Shown one piece after another: positions 47,127-58,560 of a stretch of 64,000 bases of DNA. The stretch is from Physcomitrium patens (lineage: Eukaryota; Streptophyta; Bryopsida; Funariales; Funariaceae). The stretch is taken from assembly GCF_000002425.4 (NCBI RefSeq), contig NC_037271.1:9537272-9601271 (forward strand), in the 5' to 3' direction. Within the stretch, counting starts at the first letter, position 1; every line of letters starts with the position of its first letter. The notes under the pieces are model-generated. The model had not been told where the DNA came from and searched no databases. It saw nothing but the letters and a program-made list of their open reading frames with translations. Position numbers and translations under genes: made by a program.

Positions 47127-48292
47127 GCTACTTTTGCTAAACTCAAGGAACGATATTGGTGGAAAAATATGTATCGAGATGTGCTCTCATTTGTAGAGTC
47201 ATGTAAAATCTGTCAATCATATTCTAATATCCGACATCGAGATGGTCTTCATCCTACGTATCCTCTGGCTATTCATTTTAAATGGGTTGTTGATTTGGTT
47301 ATTATGCCGGTTGGGTTATGGCAGATGAGATATTTGGTTTTAGCTCGTGAAGATTTATCAAATCTAGTAGAAGGAAGAGCATTGAGGACAAAATCTACAG
47401 AGGGGATTTGTAGGTTTTTGCTTGAAGATGTCATTTGCCATTACGGGTGTGTAGGAAAAATCACTGCAGATCGTGGAGAATTAAATGCACAAGAAGCTCG
47501 TAAGTTCTTTGAAAAATGTGGAGTTAAACTATCACTGACTACTGCTTATAATCCCGAAGAGAATGCGAAAAGCGAACGCGGTCACCCGCAGATTGTGAAA
47601 GCATTAGTTAAAGCTTGTAATGAGAAGGTTAAACAGTGGCTACGGCTGTTGTCCTTTGCATTATAGGCTAATCGAACAACACATAGTTCAGTGACAGGAT
47701 ATATGCCAGTAGAACTTATGACACGTAAAAACCAATTATGCCAATTGAAGAAAAGGTACTTACTTGGAGTATCCTATCATGGGTAGATGGATTGATAAGA
47801 GAAGAACTTCTGGCTATTAGAATTCGACAATTGGAGCAAAGAACGGAAGATGTCCAAATAGCATTGGGAAGGTTAAAAAGAGCAAGGTTACAAAACAAGG
47901 CGTGATTCGATAAGCAACATCGATTGAGACCAAAAGCAATCGAGGAAGGTGACTGGGTACTTGTTTATGACAATAGTCTGGATAATCAACATAGTACTTT
48001 GCGGAAATTTTCAAAACGTTGGTTTGGACCATATATAGTAACAACTGTTCATGATAATGCGACTTACTCATTACGGGAGTTAGATGGTACAAAATTGAAA
48101 ATACCAATTGCAGGGAAGCGAGTAAAAATATTTAAACGAAGACACGCAGAGATGAATATGGAAGACCTTAATGAAGGTACAGAGATTCCGCAGCAAGAAG
48201 ATGAAAGTGATATGGATAATGAAGGTGACGAAGACGAACTGGATAAAGACGTAGGGGATATATTCTGCATCAAACAACAATTGGGTAAATTA

Positions 48293-48312
48293 GTGCATAC
48301 CGGAGGATGCAC
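48293..48312 (+). other. Hairpin upstream of the polypurine tract, element B
   Basis: GTGCAT, an 8-base loop ACCGGAGG and ATGCAC form a perfect 6-bp stem, 18 bases before the LTR. C has the same structure with two stem pairs changed on both sides (GCACAT/ATGTGC) and loop AGCGGAGG. It lies inside the end of the pol coding frame (HTGGC). Confidence 0.65.
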
Positions 48313-48318
48313 AGGTTC

Positions 48319-48330
48319 AGAGGGGATGGA
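48319..48330 (+). other. Polypurine tract of element B
   Basis: AGAGGGGATGGA directly before the 3' LTR start TGTCG; the primer for plus-strand synthesis would be made here. C has GGAAGGAGTGGA. Confidence 0.8.
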
Positions 48331-49666
48331 TGTCGTGTTGTAACACGAGTATACAGTGAAAATAAAAAGAAAGAGGAATTTTATTAATATTCAGTTACCT
48401 CGAATATTGGGAGCATCAACCAACTCCAGTACAAATACTGAGTGGTCAGGTTCAGTCACTCCGTTATAGTCAGCCGGGGCATACTGAAATGCTCCGTTCA
48501 ATTCCAATAACGGGAGTCAGCAGGAAGAGAAGGACCAATTCACACGATGGATTCAAGGAGCCAATTGTATCCAATTTCGATAATCCAATCCGGGTCCTCT
48601 TATCTAATATGAGACCTGAATTGGCCGGTCAACCTAATGCAGTCTAATTACGAGAAATCCAGGTCTTACTACGGGTCTTAGCCAATCTGACGCGAGGACC
48701 AATTTGACCCTATTACGGGAACATCCAGGTTACTACGGGCATCTTTCCCAATATAGGACCTGAATTGGTCGGGCGACTCAATGTGGTCCCGATTATGGGG
48801 TTCGATTCTGTTTTAGGCTGTCCTGTTCTCTGTGCCGTTTCAGGGAACGTTGTTTTCGGTAAATGGATTTCTTAAAGGTAAAAACGGAGGAGAAAGCTTG
48901 ACGGCGAGAGCCAATTTCGGATCCAAGCTTGAGGTGGGAGCCAATTCCGGATCTAAGACGGAAGATTGAAGAAATTCAGAGGATAAGGTTAGGGGGGAAT
49001 ATAGTTTTGAGGGGGAAGGTTTTTTTTCGGGGGAATCGGGGGGGGGAGCGAGTTTTCAAGCTTTTACAAGGTTACCAGTTCGGGTTTTCATTGGAGGTTT
49101 TTGGAAGATCAAGGGAATTAGAGAGAGGAGCTTCATGCTTCGGGTCGGGGAAGGAAAGACATAGAATTTGGATTTTTCTTCTTCGTAGAGTTTTGGGAAG
49201 ACTGAGGTAATCGCTGCTGAAGTCAATGTTGTAATGGTGAATCGGGATTTTTAAATGAAGTGGGTTTGAATACTCTTGACTGTTTTGTAAAATCGAGTTA
49301 CGTCTGTGATTGAAGGATTAAAGGGGTGTCTATAGGATTGAGTATGCGGAGTGAATGAAATTTATTGGATTAATCTAACAGGACAGTCAGTGGATACAAG
49401 ATCGTAAGTACAGAGGGGTATTGAAGATTAACAGTTTGGGTTGTTCGGGGTTCTCTGTAACGTCTAGAGACCTACCGGCTGGGGCAAAAAAAGGACTTCG
49501 ACAAGCAGTCGAAGGGCATCAGTAAAGATTTACGGTGTATTCTTGCAGTCGTTTGTATTCCAGTAGTAAAAACTGATAGACTGCTTGACTATCGGCGGAT
49601 CTCCATACTACCTTCTACAGCTAGACGCCCGACGCGTTCTTGAGCAGGAAAGCACGTAATACGACA
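48331..49666 (+). repeat. 3' LTR of element B
   Basis: 1336 bp starting TGTCGTGTTGTAACACG and ending GTAATACGACA, with 5-bp inverted ends TGTCG/CGACA. It contains a G-rich tract (near 49000-49050) and several short direct repeats around 48540-48800 (variants of GACCTGAATTGG and TTACGGG). The right flank is TCGG. Confidence 0.93.
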
Positions 49667-50772
49667 TCGGTAACTAAGGTTGGAGATAATACTTTCTTTA
49701 ATCTATTTTATGCATATTACTTGATGAATTCTAAGTCAAGACAAAGGATACATTGAAAGTTAAAGTCAACCCTTAGAATTTAAGGAGTAGTAAGTAACTT
49801 AAATTACTAGTGGTTTTATTTTCAACTATATCTTGTGCAATTTGAGAAGATTTTAGCTATTACTTTCCAAAAATATATATTTTTATGTTATTAAGATTTA
49901 TTCATAAATATTATGGCATTTAACTTTTGAATATGCAAGATATTTTGAAATCAATACACAGATGTCTAAAAAGATGATATATACCAAACCTACTACTAAA
50001 TTAAAAATATTAGGAGTTTAGTAACAAATTTAAGGTTGACTTTTTGCATGATAGAAGTAAAGAGTATTATCTTATTTGTCAAAAATTTTGAATTTAATCA
50101 TATAGTTAATTGTAAAAAAAACTGAGTGTTGAAGTTTTGTAATTTTGAAGGAAGTAATGTTATTGAGTATTGTTAACATTTACTATTATCGGTTCCTATT
50201 ACTGCTGTTAAAACCAAAGCCAATTATTAGTGGTTGTATTTTAAGCAATATCTTGAGGAATTTGATAAGTTTTTGATTCATAATTTTTTAAAATGAGTGT
50301 AATCATAAAAGTATACTATATGCAAAAAATTTGTGGCATTTGAATTTAAGGTATTTGAGACATAAAAAAGTAGTGCTCCGGCGCCAAAGAGTTGGGATTT
50401 AAACCACTTGCTAAGATATCTAAGATGCCAATAAAAAGATGGTAAATTTAAGGTTTTTATTTACTATAGTAAAATATAAAGATAAAAGATATAATTATAA
50501 AAATTTGAAAAAAAAACAGACAATCTATGAAAAGATATGAATTTATAAAGTTTTTAAAAAAGAAATCATTTGAAGAAAAAATATGTTTTGACAGATTTTG
50601 CTACACTTTAGATCAATTATATAAAGTGAAAAGGTATTTAAGAGCCAAGACTTTGAATATAAGTTAAAGATAGAATAAATTACATATTGGAGCTTAATCA
50701 ATAAATTAAAGCTAAATTCTCTACAGCTAAATACCCCATGTATTTTCAAATTGCAATCATGCCACACTACAC
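49667..50772 (+). repeat. Part of an older B/C-lineage LTR, target of element B
   Basis: AT-rich DNA that aligns with the middle and end of the solo LTR at 25115-26443 (both contain a TTTACTAGTGGTTGTATTTTGAG-like block, here TTACTAGTGGTTTTATTTTC). It ends in an ACAGCTAAATACCCCATG block like the end of LTR G. The first part of this LTR should lie to the left of element B, beyond the gap. Element B therefore inserted into a relative's LTR. Confidence 0.65.
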
Positions 50773-51479
50773 TGTGTGAATTGTTCTACTTATTCTGCTC
50801 CTTCAACCGTCTTTTCAATCATTGATGCAAGATTTGGAACCACCATATATATCGATTGCTTATGCTATATTTGCTTCTTTATAAAGATCACTCCTACAAG
50901 TAAGTCTTCAATCATAGATTGTTTATCCTCTTCATTTGATGTATAAGTAAAAAGAGTTATCTTACATCCACCATCTTTGAAGGAAATTATCTTTGCTACC
51001 CAATTAACTTACTTATTTCCTATCTTTAGCTATGGCATACTAAGAATAACAACATACTTTAGCTTTATTACCTTAAACCTCTTTCTTAAGACATAAGTGT
51101 TAGTCAATCCCAAGGTTTCTTTTTCACATGTTTCACTCAATACATTCTCTTGGTTATCAACAAAGTATATACTCCCTCCTTTGATTACATTAATGTCAGT
51201 CCAAAGTCGATTGATAATTTCAATTGAGATGCAATTTTTCATAGAGCCATAATCTACAAGCACTCAATATGGTTGTCTTCTTAGTTGTCCTATTAGATGT
51301 ACTAGTCGATTCTTTTTATAATTGTCAAAAGCCATGCCATTTGTCTCTAAGAGATAGTAGCTATTCTTAGTACTTGGTCTTGGTGCCTTTATTAGGGAGC
51401 ATTGTTTTTTTAATTTATCTCATTATCAACTTAGTGAATTTTGATACTATAAATCCACCTTGATTTGTTGGTGCTTAAA
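50773..51479 (-). pseudogene. Protease-like remnant of element I
   Basis: The minus strand at 51030-51263 encodes MLVDYGSMKNCISIEIINRL, resembling the retropepsin loop of gypsy elements (a D-[ST]-G loop, here D-Y-G), followed by about 50 residues without further landmarks. It is 3' of a gag with zinc knuckle, which fits a third Ty3/gypsy-type family, called I here. RT and the rest are not seen; the remnant abuts the LTR part at 50772. Confidence 0.55.
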
Positions 51480-52294
51480 TTTTGATGTTTTTAACAACCT
51501 CCAATCTGATGGTTTGGCTCCTGACAATAAAAACATGATTTCTTTTATATCAATATTTGTCATCTTTGTGGTATCAATGATCTTTGTAGGACATTAATCT
51601 CCATTTGCGTTGGTTGTTGTACCAAAGTGTTAGATAATGGCATAGGACTTCATACCTTAGGTCGTGCTTTACGATTTCAAAAATCTATAGCATCAACCTT
51701 CTTTGTAATCTTAATTGCCTCTTTCAATGTTTATGGATCTCTTAATTTCACCTCTCACTGGACCCCAAATTTCAAACTTTGTAGAAAATGATCTATCATC
51801 TCTACCTCTAAAATATTATTAATTTGGAGATATAGGGATTTAAATCTAGAGATATGATCTTGCATCAATCTAGATTATCTAAGATTTGCCAATTGATTGC
51901 ATACTATTTTTTCCTCATTTATGGGCCAAAATTGATTCCTAAATTTAGTTTCAAACTCTTCCCAATCACAAAGTCCACCTTGAGTTCTATAGCTTTGAAC
52001 TCGATGTTGCTACCAAGTAGCTACTACATCTCTCAAATAGTTGGTTGCATATATAATTCTTTCAGTGGTATTTATCCCAAATAATTAGAAGTATTATTGC
52101 ATGTTGAAGAGCTATTGACATACATCTTTTTGCCTTGAAGTCCCAAAGTATGTACTAAGCTTGTTCAATTTCAGTCTAATAAATGTCGACTCCCTTGTCT
52201 TAGAGACTTCTATTTGCCTTTGTAAAGTAGCTATTTGGCTTAAGAGATGTTGTGTTTGAGCTCCCATTTGGGATTGCTCTGCCATATCTTCCAT
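51480..52294 (-). pseudogene. Gag of element I with intact zinc knuckle
   Basis: A start at 52294 gives MEDMAEQSQMGAQTQHLLSQ, then a coiled-coil-like IATLQRQIEVSKT, the capsid blocks GLCDWEEFETKFRNQFWP and VKLRDPxTLKEAIKITKKVD (x is a stop), and, near 51500-51545, a knuckle CFYCQEPNHQIGGC with all four ligands (C-X2-C-X4-H-X4-C). Several stops are present. It differs from families A, B and D. Confidence 0.7.
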
Positions 52295-52463
52295 GCTATA
52301 ATTTTTTCATTAGACTCCACTATTGTAATGCCTTCTCAAATTTTGGTTGATTTTTTAAGAGTAGATTGTGGTAGCCTCAATATAATATCCAATATAACTA
52401 CAACAATTGAAATTGAACTAGATGATGGCTATTGAGAAACTACTAAAGAATAGTCTAATACTT

Positions 52464-52475
52464 GCTTTGATACCA
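52464..52475 (-). other. Primer-binding site of element I (initiator Met type)
   Basis: The minus strand reads TGGTATCAAAGC, one G-to-A change from TGGTATCAGAGC, the common initiator-methionine tRNA site of plant LTR elements. Its position about 190 bp upstream of gag is appropriate. The 5' LTR beyond it seems mostly missing: family A sequence begins by about 52540. Confidence 0.65.
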
Positions 52476-52539
52476 ATGAAACATGATCCATCTACCTCAA
52501 GAATCTAAGATCCTTCTAATCCTATTATTTGAACAGTAC

Positions 52540-53668
52540 TAAGGCTTTCATAACTTCTTTCAAATAAAATATTTGAAATATCATTAGAAGACATTTCAAC
52601 TTCTAATAAAATCATCATATATCAAGAATTTCTTCTAAGGTCATGATACCAAATATGTTGTAATTTGCCGTCTATTTAAGAAATGATATATTATTCTTAA
52701 TGATCTTTATTTCAATTACATGATCTTGAAGGTTGTATCAATTGCAATGTTTTATATAATAAAGTAGCAAGCAATAGTTCTTCAATTGAATGTATTGGTT
52801 ATTGAATCTCTGTATCTTTAATGTTACAAATGCAACTAATGAACAAGAGGATAAAAAGGCATACTTAATTGAATATACTTAATAAAGATTTAATCAACAG
52901 TCAATGTTGATTTTATGGGTGAAAGATGAAAATACTTTGGTTTTAAGATAATTGTATTTTATTAATCAAAAGCTGAATATTTTTTTTTTGGTATAAGATA
53001 AGAATATTTAAATAAAAGCAACGAACAAATCTTATTTTTTTCTAGATTTGTAAGTGATCTTGAAATCAAATCTTGATAAAGATATATTGCAATGAGCTTG
53101 GAAAGGATTCAAAACATTTATCAATATGAAATACTTGAGGTTCTTGTGATATATATATAATAACTAGACTAAAAGTACTTTCTAGATAATGATGCCATTC
53201 TTAAAATAAATCCATGATTGCGAGAAGCTCTTTGTCGTAGATTTCATAATTAATCTCAAGTGCTGAAAATTTCTTGGAATAAAAAATAATTGAGTCAAGC
53301 TTATCATTTGCTTCTATTTGTGATAAAACAACATCTATAGCAAAGTCTAATGCATTTGTTTTCATAAAGAATGCCTTAAAAAAATTAACACAATATAAAA
53401 TTGATACAAAAATAAATTATATTTTCAAGGCTTTAAAAGATGTTTTGCTTCTTTATTCTATTCAAGTTTGTCTTTACATTTCAAAAATGTAAGAGGAGCC
53501 ACAACTTGAGAAAAGTTCTTGATAAAGATTTTATAATAATTGACAAATCTCAAAAAATATTGTACATCTTAAACTATTTTTGAGACCTTATAATCTATGA
53601 TAGTGTGAACTTTCTTAAGATCTAACATTGGAAATAATATATTCTAGAAAATCAACCTAAATAATATA
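52540..53668 (-). mobile_element. Family A fragment A4, integrase deleted
   Basis: The minus strand carries the extra 3' ORF at about 52540-52830 (WYHDL, MILLEVEMSSNDISNILFER) and then, at about 52880, jumps to the pre-integrase and RNase H region and RT (to about 53668). Roughly 1.4 kb of integrase present in copy A is missing. A TGA at 52622-52624 stands where copy A has CGA (DSRCL). The fragment breaks off where the D-family terminal block begins. Confidence 0.75.
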
Positions 53669-53689
53669 GAGGTGATTGCTTGTTTTACT

Positions 53690-54547
53690 TATTCCGGAAG
53701 AAACCTCCCAGCATAAACCCGTGTAGGGAGATTCGAACACAGGGAATGACTAGTTGCTTAAGCGTTCACATTAAGGTCACACAATCAATTACCTCCTGAA
53801 TGTATCATCTCTATTTCCAATATTTCAACACACAAAGAAACTATAATCTCCTCATTTACCGTATCGATCTCTTCCTTACAGCAATTCAATCATACCAATA
53901 ATTGCTATTTCCACCAATATATTCACCTTCATAATCTCCAACTGTAATATTGTGCCCTCACAACTTTCAGTACACAATTACCCTCGTTCCAATCACTAGA
54001 ATTTTTCATACAGAATTGCCATTCATATTGCAGTGTTTCACACAAACACAGATTCATTCTCTCTGCTGAACTATAATCAGATTGTAGCATTCAATCTTTC
54101 TTTTTCTCAAATAATACCAATGACATTTCCATTCCATAATTCACTTCACAATATCCAAAAATTTTCAATCCTCTTATTCAAAGAAAATAACAAACAAAAG
54201 AAAAGAGGTAGCACCAAGCTTACCTCGGCTCACAACTTTCATAGTCTGGTCCTCGACTCACAACTCTCACAGTCTGGCATTTTCTTCCCCTCTCCTATCC
54301 TCCTTATACTATCCCGAGATACCATCTCCTATACTACAGATGATAACTACTATTCCTGACTATTCATCTATTCTACCTGCTAAACTACCTTTTCAATAGT
54401 TATCTATCCCTATTTATCCTATACACTAGGTATCTACATTCTGAAAATAATTACTTATTCTACATAGCCCCACTCCTAACTGTGCACTGTCCTTACAAAC
54501 ACTCAATTGATACCTATCTAAAAATTATCTAACAAAACTCTACAAAA
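53690..54547 (-). repeat. Terminal block (putative 3' LTR) of element D, tRNA-like end
   Basis: About 860 bp following the D coding sequence, aligned with 5336-6200. On the minus strand it starts TGTAGAG. Near its end lie TGACCTTAATGTG (53767-53779) and GTTCGAATC (53730-53738), spaced like the A and B boxes of an RNA polymerase III promoter in tRNA genes. The cloverleaf is poor, so it is not a tRNA gene. It may be an LTR that happens to carry tRNA-like sequence, or a fused SINE. Confidence 0.5.
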
Positions 54548-55130
54548 ATTGAGATCCCTCTGGCCTATCTAATTAATCAATTGCCGCAGTATCTGTTATT
54601 GGTTCTACCGATTCCGGTTCTAATTACAAATCTTCATCCTCCTTCAATCCTTCTATCGACTTCTGCCTCAATTGAGCTGAAAGGTCTTCATTGTACTTAC
54701 CCAGTTTACGGACTTGAGCTTCCAATTTTAGGATCTGGGCATCTCTCAATTCCAACTCGCATTGAAAGTGACTCCTCTCTTCTGGAACTTCAGGAACTGG
54801 CAACGTTGATACTTGTGCTTGACCAATATTGATTAAATCCTGTGCCAATCTTGTCACCTCGGTGTTCAGGGCATCAATTTTAGCCCTTAACCGCTCCGTT
54901 TCACATCTATATTAGTTACTCAATACCAATTTTTCTTGCACCAATAACTCGGTCTTTTCTTGTTCCATTATAACTGACCCTTCGTTTTTTCCAGTTCCAA
55001 AATTCAATGACTGTAAGCCTGGAATAGTTCTTGCCTGTAGGTCTCCACTATGCGTTCTCTTTCTTGTGACTGGCTTGTCACTGTTAACTTTTATTTGAAA
55101 CTACTACTCTCAAAAATACAAAAAATATAA
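54548..55130 (-). pseudogene. Coiled-coil ORF of element D
   Basis: The minus-strand frame includes EQEKTELLVQEKLVLSN, a TAA, then ETERLRAKIDALNTEVTRLA and, in the open part (54624-54857), LELRDAQILKLEAQVRKLGK. The heptad-like pattern of leucines and charged residues indicates a coiled coil. It directly follows a truncated RT, so either the element has an internal deletion joining RT to a downstream ORF or this belongs to an adjacent remnant. I do not recognise the family. Confidence 0.5.
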
Positions 55131-56121
55131 TAAAATGACACTTCAGCCAACCCAAAACAACACCACTGAATGACTTTAACAGGTGCCCTACTCCTATTCT
55201 TTTACTACTTGGTGATAATGACAACATGTTACCCATACTGTCCGTGAAAGGTAATGGGAAGTAATCTTTCTTGGTGACCACATTAAGTTTCCGAAAATCC
55301 TGACAATTTCCATACTTTTTTCGTACCATCATGATTGGAGAAACCCACTCACTATTTGGTACCGGATAAATAAAACCAACCGCTAGAAGCTTGTCCAATT
55401 TCTCCTTCATCATGAGGAAATATTTAGGATTAAGGCGATGTTGCCTCTGATGTACCGGTTTAGCATTCTCCTCTAAAATGATACGATGCTCACAGACTTC
55501 AGTGGGAATACCTTTTAAATCATCATAAGTCTAAGCAAAAGCTGATTTATGATGCCAAAAAAATTCGGTCCAGCAGGTCAACTCTTGCTCTTTAATATCT
55601 TTGTAGACCTTAATTATCCGATGTTCTGCTATGGTTGCCAAGTTGATAGTTTGACATAAAGGTGCAACAACCATGTTTTGTTTCAACCCCCACGGTGGTT
55701 TAAAGTCAGTCGGTAAGTTCGACATGTATGAAGTAGTGAGTCCTGTGTCCAGGGCACTAACATAGTGCACATCATACTTAATCATCCAATTAGTACTAAC
55801 ATAATCCGATTTTTTCGAGACTGTCAGGTATATCAAGTACTCTTCCAGACCTCCACATTGGTACACCACTCCAAGGTGTAGTGCTGCCTCCACGGGCGCC
55901 TCCGTAATTGGTGCTACTGCATCATCATCAGAGCTAAGCTCATCATCCGATGTTAATTCAGATGCTGGCAATTGAGACTTCCCGTGATAGTGTATTGGGT
56001 ACATTTGTAACACCATTTTGTCTCTGCCCTTACCAATTGTCAAAGTACGCCGACCCCAATTGTTCTTAGCTTTGGCTTGATAAAGCCAAGGTTTGCCCAA
56101 TAAAATGGGATATGATAACGT
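55131..56121 (-). pseudogene. Protease tail and RT start of element D
   Basis: The minus strand starts (at the C insertion) with SYPILLGKPWLYQAKAKNNW, the C-terminal retropepsin motif, then an acidic linker and the RT beginning: CEHRIILEENAKPVHQRQHR, SEWVSPIMMVRKKYGNCQDF and KLNVVTKKDYFPLPFTDSM. This style resembles the Tat/Athila side of Ty3/gypsy rather than families A or B. RT is cut after about 110 residues, before the catalytic aspartates. One TAG-type stop lies near 55531. The N-terminal codons of the 55531-56148 frame come from the inserted LTR. Confidence 0.8.
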
Positions 56122-57388
56122 TGTCGAGATAGAGAGGTTTTGCCTCAAGAAAGCGCTGGGCTTCTGGCTGTCACTAATTGCTTAATCAACCTTAAAATAA
56201 GAAAATCCTAATTTTATATATATATATATATATATATAAGTTCTCCTTTTGGGACAATTACACCAAATACTTTAGTCTTAAATAACCAACAACACCCAAA
56301 ATATAGTAGAAGTACTCTAAAACCTTGTATATCCTTGTGTGGAAATTCTCTCGAACCTCAATACTTCATAACTCTTGATACAACTATCCAAACAAGATAA
56401 AAATTTACATAAAGTACTGATATGTTGTTATTAATTTTTACAACAAATTTCAACTACAAATTCATTGCGGATCTTGAGATATCTTCAAAACCCTAACAGT
56501 CGCTTCAAACCCTAATCTTTATATACTCATGCGCAATTTTCTTCATATCTCACAAACCATAAGTCTAAATGCCACGAAACTTGTATAGATAGTTTTTTAA
56601 TACAAATTTTTACCTTCTCTCAAAGTTTGAGCCAAAATTTCGTTCGAAAACTCAAGTTATGGCTCCTAACACTACTTTGAACAAAACCGCTCACTTACTG
56701 CCTTTGATTTGAATGCGCTGTCTTTAACTCCCTATAACTCCTTCACATAAACTCCAAATGCAAAATTTCCTTCGCAAAAGATGTATATCTTAAAGTTGCC
56801 ATTTTAGCCGCATCTTCCGATCTCCAAAAGCTTCCGTAAGACTCCTCTTAAACTCAAAAGAGTAACAGTAGGTCTCAAATTAATACCTTAACTTCAAACG
56901 GCTATAACTTATTCACCCTAACTCTAAGCCCTATAAAATTTATACAAAAATTGTAGCCAAAACCCTAAACTTTACAAACCTTGCCTCCGATTTCCTAATG
57001 GCCTCTTTGAAGTCGCCGAAACCCTTATCAAGGTCGTAAGCAGCCTCCTAAAAGTCCATTGGACATGGATTTCGACCAATGGGGATGAAGGTCCTTATTT
57101 CTACCTTCATCCAACCATGCCTTGGTTTCATCCCTCCCAATTAACCTCCTATTAGTTTAAATCTTCATCTTTAGGCCCCTATCTCTTCTCAAGGCTTCAT
57201 ACTTAATATTAAGGTTCTATAACTTTTATATACTATAATCAAACTAAGTAAGGAAAACAAAATAAAGTTTTTTCATACCAAATCTTTTTAATTTAATCTA
57301 TTATCCACTCTAACATACATTTAGATTTATTAACATTTAATGTGTTCTAATTAATTTTTACATACTATAAGCATTTACACTACGACAT
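56122..57388 (-). repeat. 3' LTR of element C
   Basis: 1267 bp with ends TGTCG and CGACA. It contains a short (TA)n run near 56216-56238 and blocks conserved in the solo LTRs at 792 and 6376, for example TTTGCCTCAAGAAAG. Complete reference for this LTR family in the window. Confidence 0.95.
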
Positions 57389-57400
57389 CCACTCCTTCCA
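57389..57400 (-). other. Polypurine tract of element C
   Basis: The minus strand reads GGAAGGAGTGGA directly before TGTCG of the 3' LTR; 11-12 purine-rich bases, as in B. Confidence 0.8.
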
Positions 57401-57405
57401 AACTT

Positions 57406-57425
57406 GCACATCCTCCGCTATGTGC
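57406..57425 (-). other. Hairpin upstream of the polypurine tract, element C
   Basis: On the minus strand GCACAT, loop AGCGGAGG and ATGTGC form a perfect 6-bp stem, 17 bases before the LTR. The second and third stem pairs differ from B on both sides (T-A to C-G, G-C to A-T) and pairing is kept. Confidence 0.65.
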
Positions 57426-58560
57426 CACGTCTTACTCCTCTCCATCTTCTTGAAAGTGCTCCAAATCATTCATAGGTTCTCTTCCTTTACATTCTTGATC
57501 GAAATATTGAGGTAGGAATTCTTCAAGTTCTTCTATTTTGAACTGCCCATCTCTTCTTTTAAAAGCCTTTATCCTCTTTTCAGCTACTAGAATTCTAATG
57601 ATAGCTCCATCTAACTCTCATAAGGTGTATGTGGCATTATCATGGACTGTGACTACCACATATGGTCCAAACCATTTTTTTGCAAATTTCTTTACGGTGC
57701 TATGTTGATGTTCAAGGCTACTATCAGAAACTAGAACCTAGTCTCCATCTTCTATAGGCCTAGGCCTTAATCTATGAGTCTTGTCAAATCTTTCTTTATT
57801 TTTTAACCTTGCTTCTTTTAACCTCTCTACTGTAATCTGCAAGTCTTCAAGTAACCTTCTCAATTGTTGGATTCGAAGTTCTAACAATCTTTCCCTATCA
57901 ATGTTATCTTTTCAAGATAGAAACATCCATGTAGGATATGTTCTTTCAGCTGGCATTATAGGTTTTTGTCCTAACATTAATTCCATGGGCATTTAACCAG
58001 TAACAATACTATGAGTAGTCTTATCAGCCCATAAAGCAAATGGAAGTAATTTAGGCCATTGAATTGACTTACCCTTATATGCCTTGATCAATGCATAAAT
58101 AATAGGAGGGTGACCTCTTTCACTCTTGCCATTGGTTTCAGGATTATAAGAAATAGTCAATTTTAAATGAACTCCATACCTGTTGAAGAATTTTCTTACT
58201 TCAACAGCATTCAACTCCCCTCTGTCAACTCTCATCCTTCCAATGCTTCCATATCTACTGAAGATATCTTCTAGTATAAACCTACATACCGCTTTTGTGG
58301 TCTTGGTTGTTAAAGCCCTCTCTTCAACATAATTTGATAGCTCCTCTCTTGCCAAAATCAAGTATTTCATATCCCAAAGTCCTAATGGCATAGCTACCAA
58401 ATCAATCACCCATTGAAAATGTATAGAAGGTGGATAAGTAGGATGTAGTCCATCTCTATATCTAACCTTGGATTGTAGTTGACACTCTGTACATTAACTT
58501 ACAAAGTCTTCTACGACTTTGTATAGATCCTTCCACCAATACCTTTCCTTGATCTTGGTA
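57426..58560 (-). pseudogene. Integrase of element C
   Basis: The minus-strand core (57993-58409 open) has D in VIDLVAMPLG, D in MRVDRGELNA and E in NGKSERGHPP, with the same 34-residue spacing as B, and FALWADKTTHS where B has a stop. The zinc-binding part is split by TAA at about 58494 (EDFVS-stop-CTEC). The C-terminal part toward 57426 has stops and includes RHRPRPI-like and WFGPYVV-type positions; the frame ends in GGCASLEGVDVVV near the LTR. No chromodomain seen. Confidence 0.85.

Larger units (their letters stand above)
47127..48343 (+). pseudogene. Integrase and acidic tail of element B
   Basis: The core has D in WVVDLVIMP, D in ITADRGELNA and E in NAKSERGHPQ; there are 34 residues between the last two, one fewer than in copy A. 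Stops: 47124 (Trp in C), 47664 (LSFAL-stop-ANR; Trp in C) and 47905 (NKA-stop-FDK; Arg in C). A single-base deletion near 47735 shifts the frame, after which the C-terminal domain (EEGDWVLVYDNSLD, KRWFGPYIVTTVHD) runs open to 48343. The tail is rich in D and E and ends EGMDVVL inside the LTR. No chromodomain. Confidence 0.88.
41690..49666 (+). mobile_element. Ty3/gypsy element B, nearly complete
   Basis: Plus-strand element with a 5' LTR cut by the gap (41690-42361), a primer-binding site, gag-protease, RT-RNase H-integrase in the -1 frame, a hairpin, a polypurine tract and a complete 3' LTR (48331-49666). The two LTR parts differ at about a dozen positions, all or nearly all transitions. Stops occur about every 150-600 codons. 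No chromodomain is visible; the C-terminus is acidic. The element sits in an older LTR of its own lineage (49667-50772). The right flank is TCGG; the left flank is lost in the gap. Confidence 0.93.

Noticed and set aside
53725..53785. A real tRNA gene
   Set aside because: A and B box-like sequences are present, but acceptor and T stems do not pair well.
54033..54359. 108-codon plus-strand frame in the D terminal block
   Set aside because: The block is a repeat read in the opposite sense, and the frame is not kept in the copy at 5336-6200.
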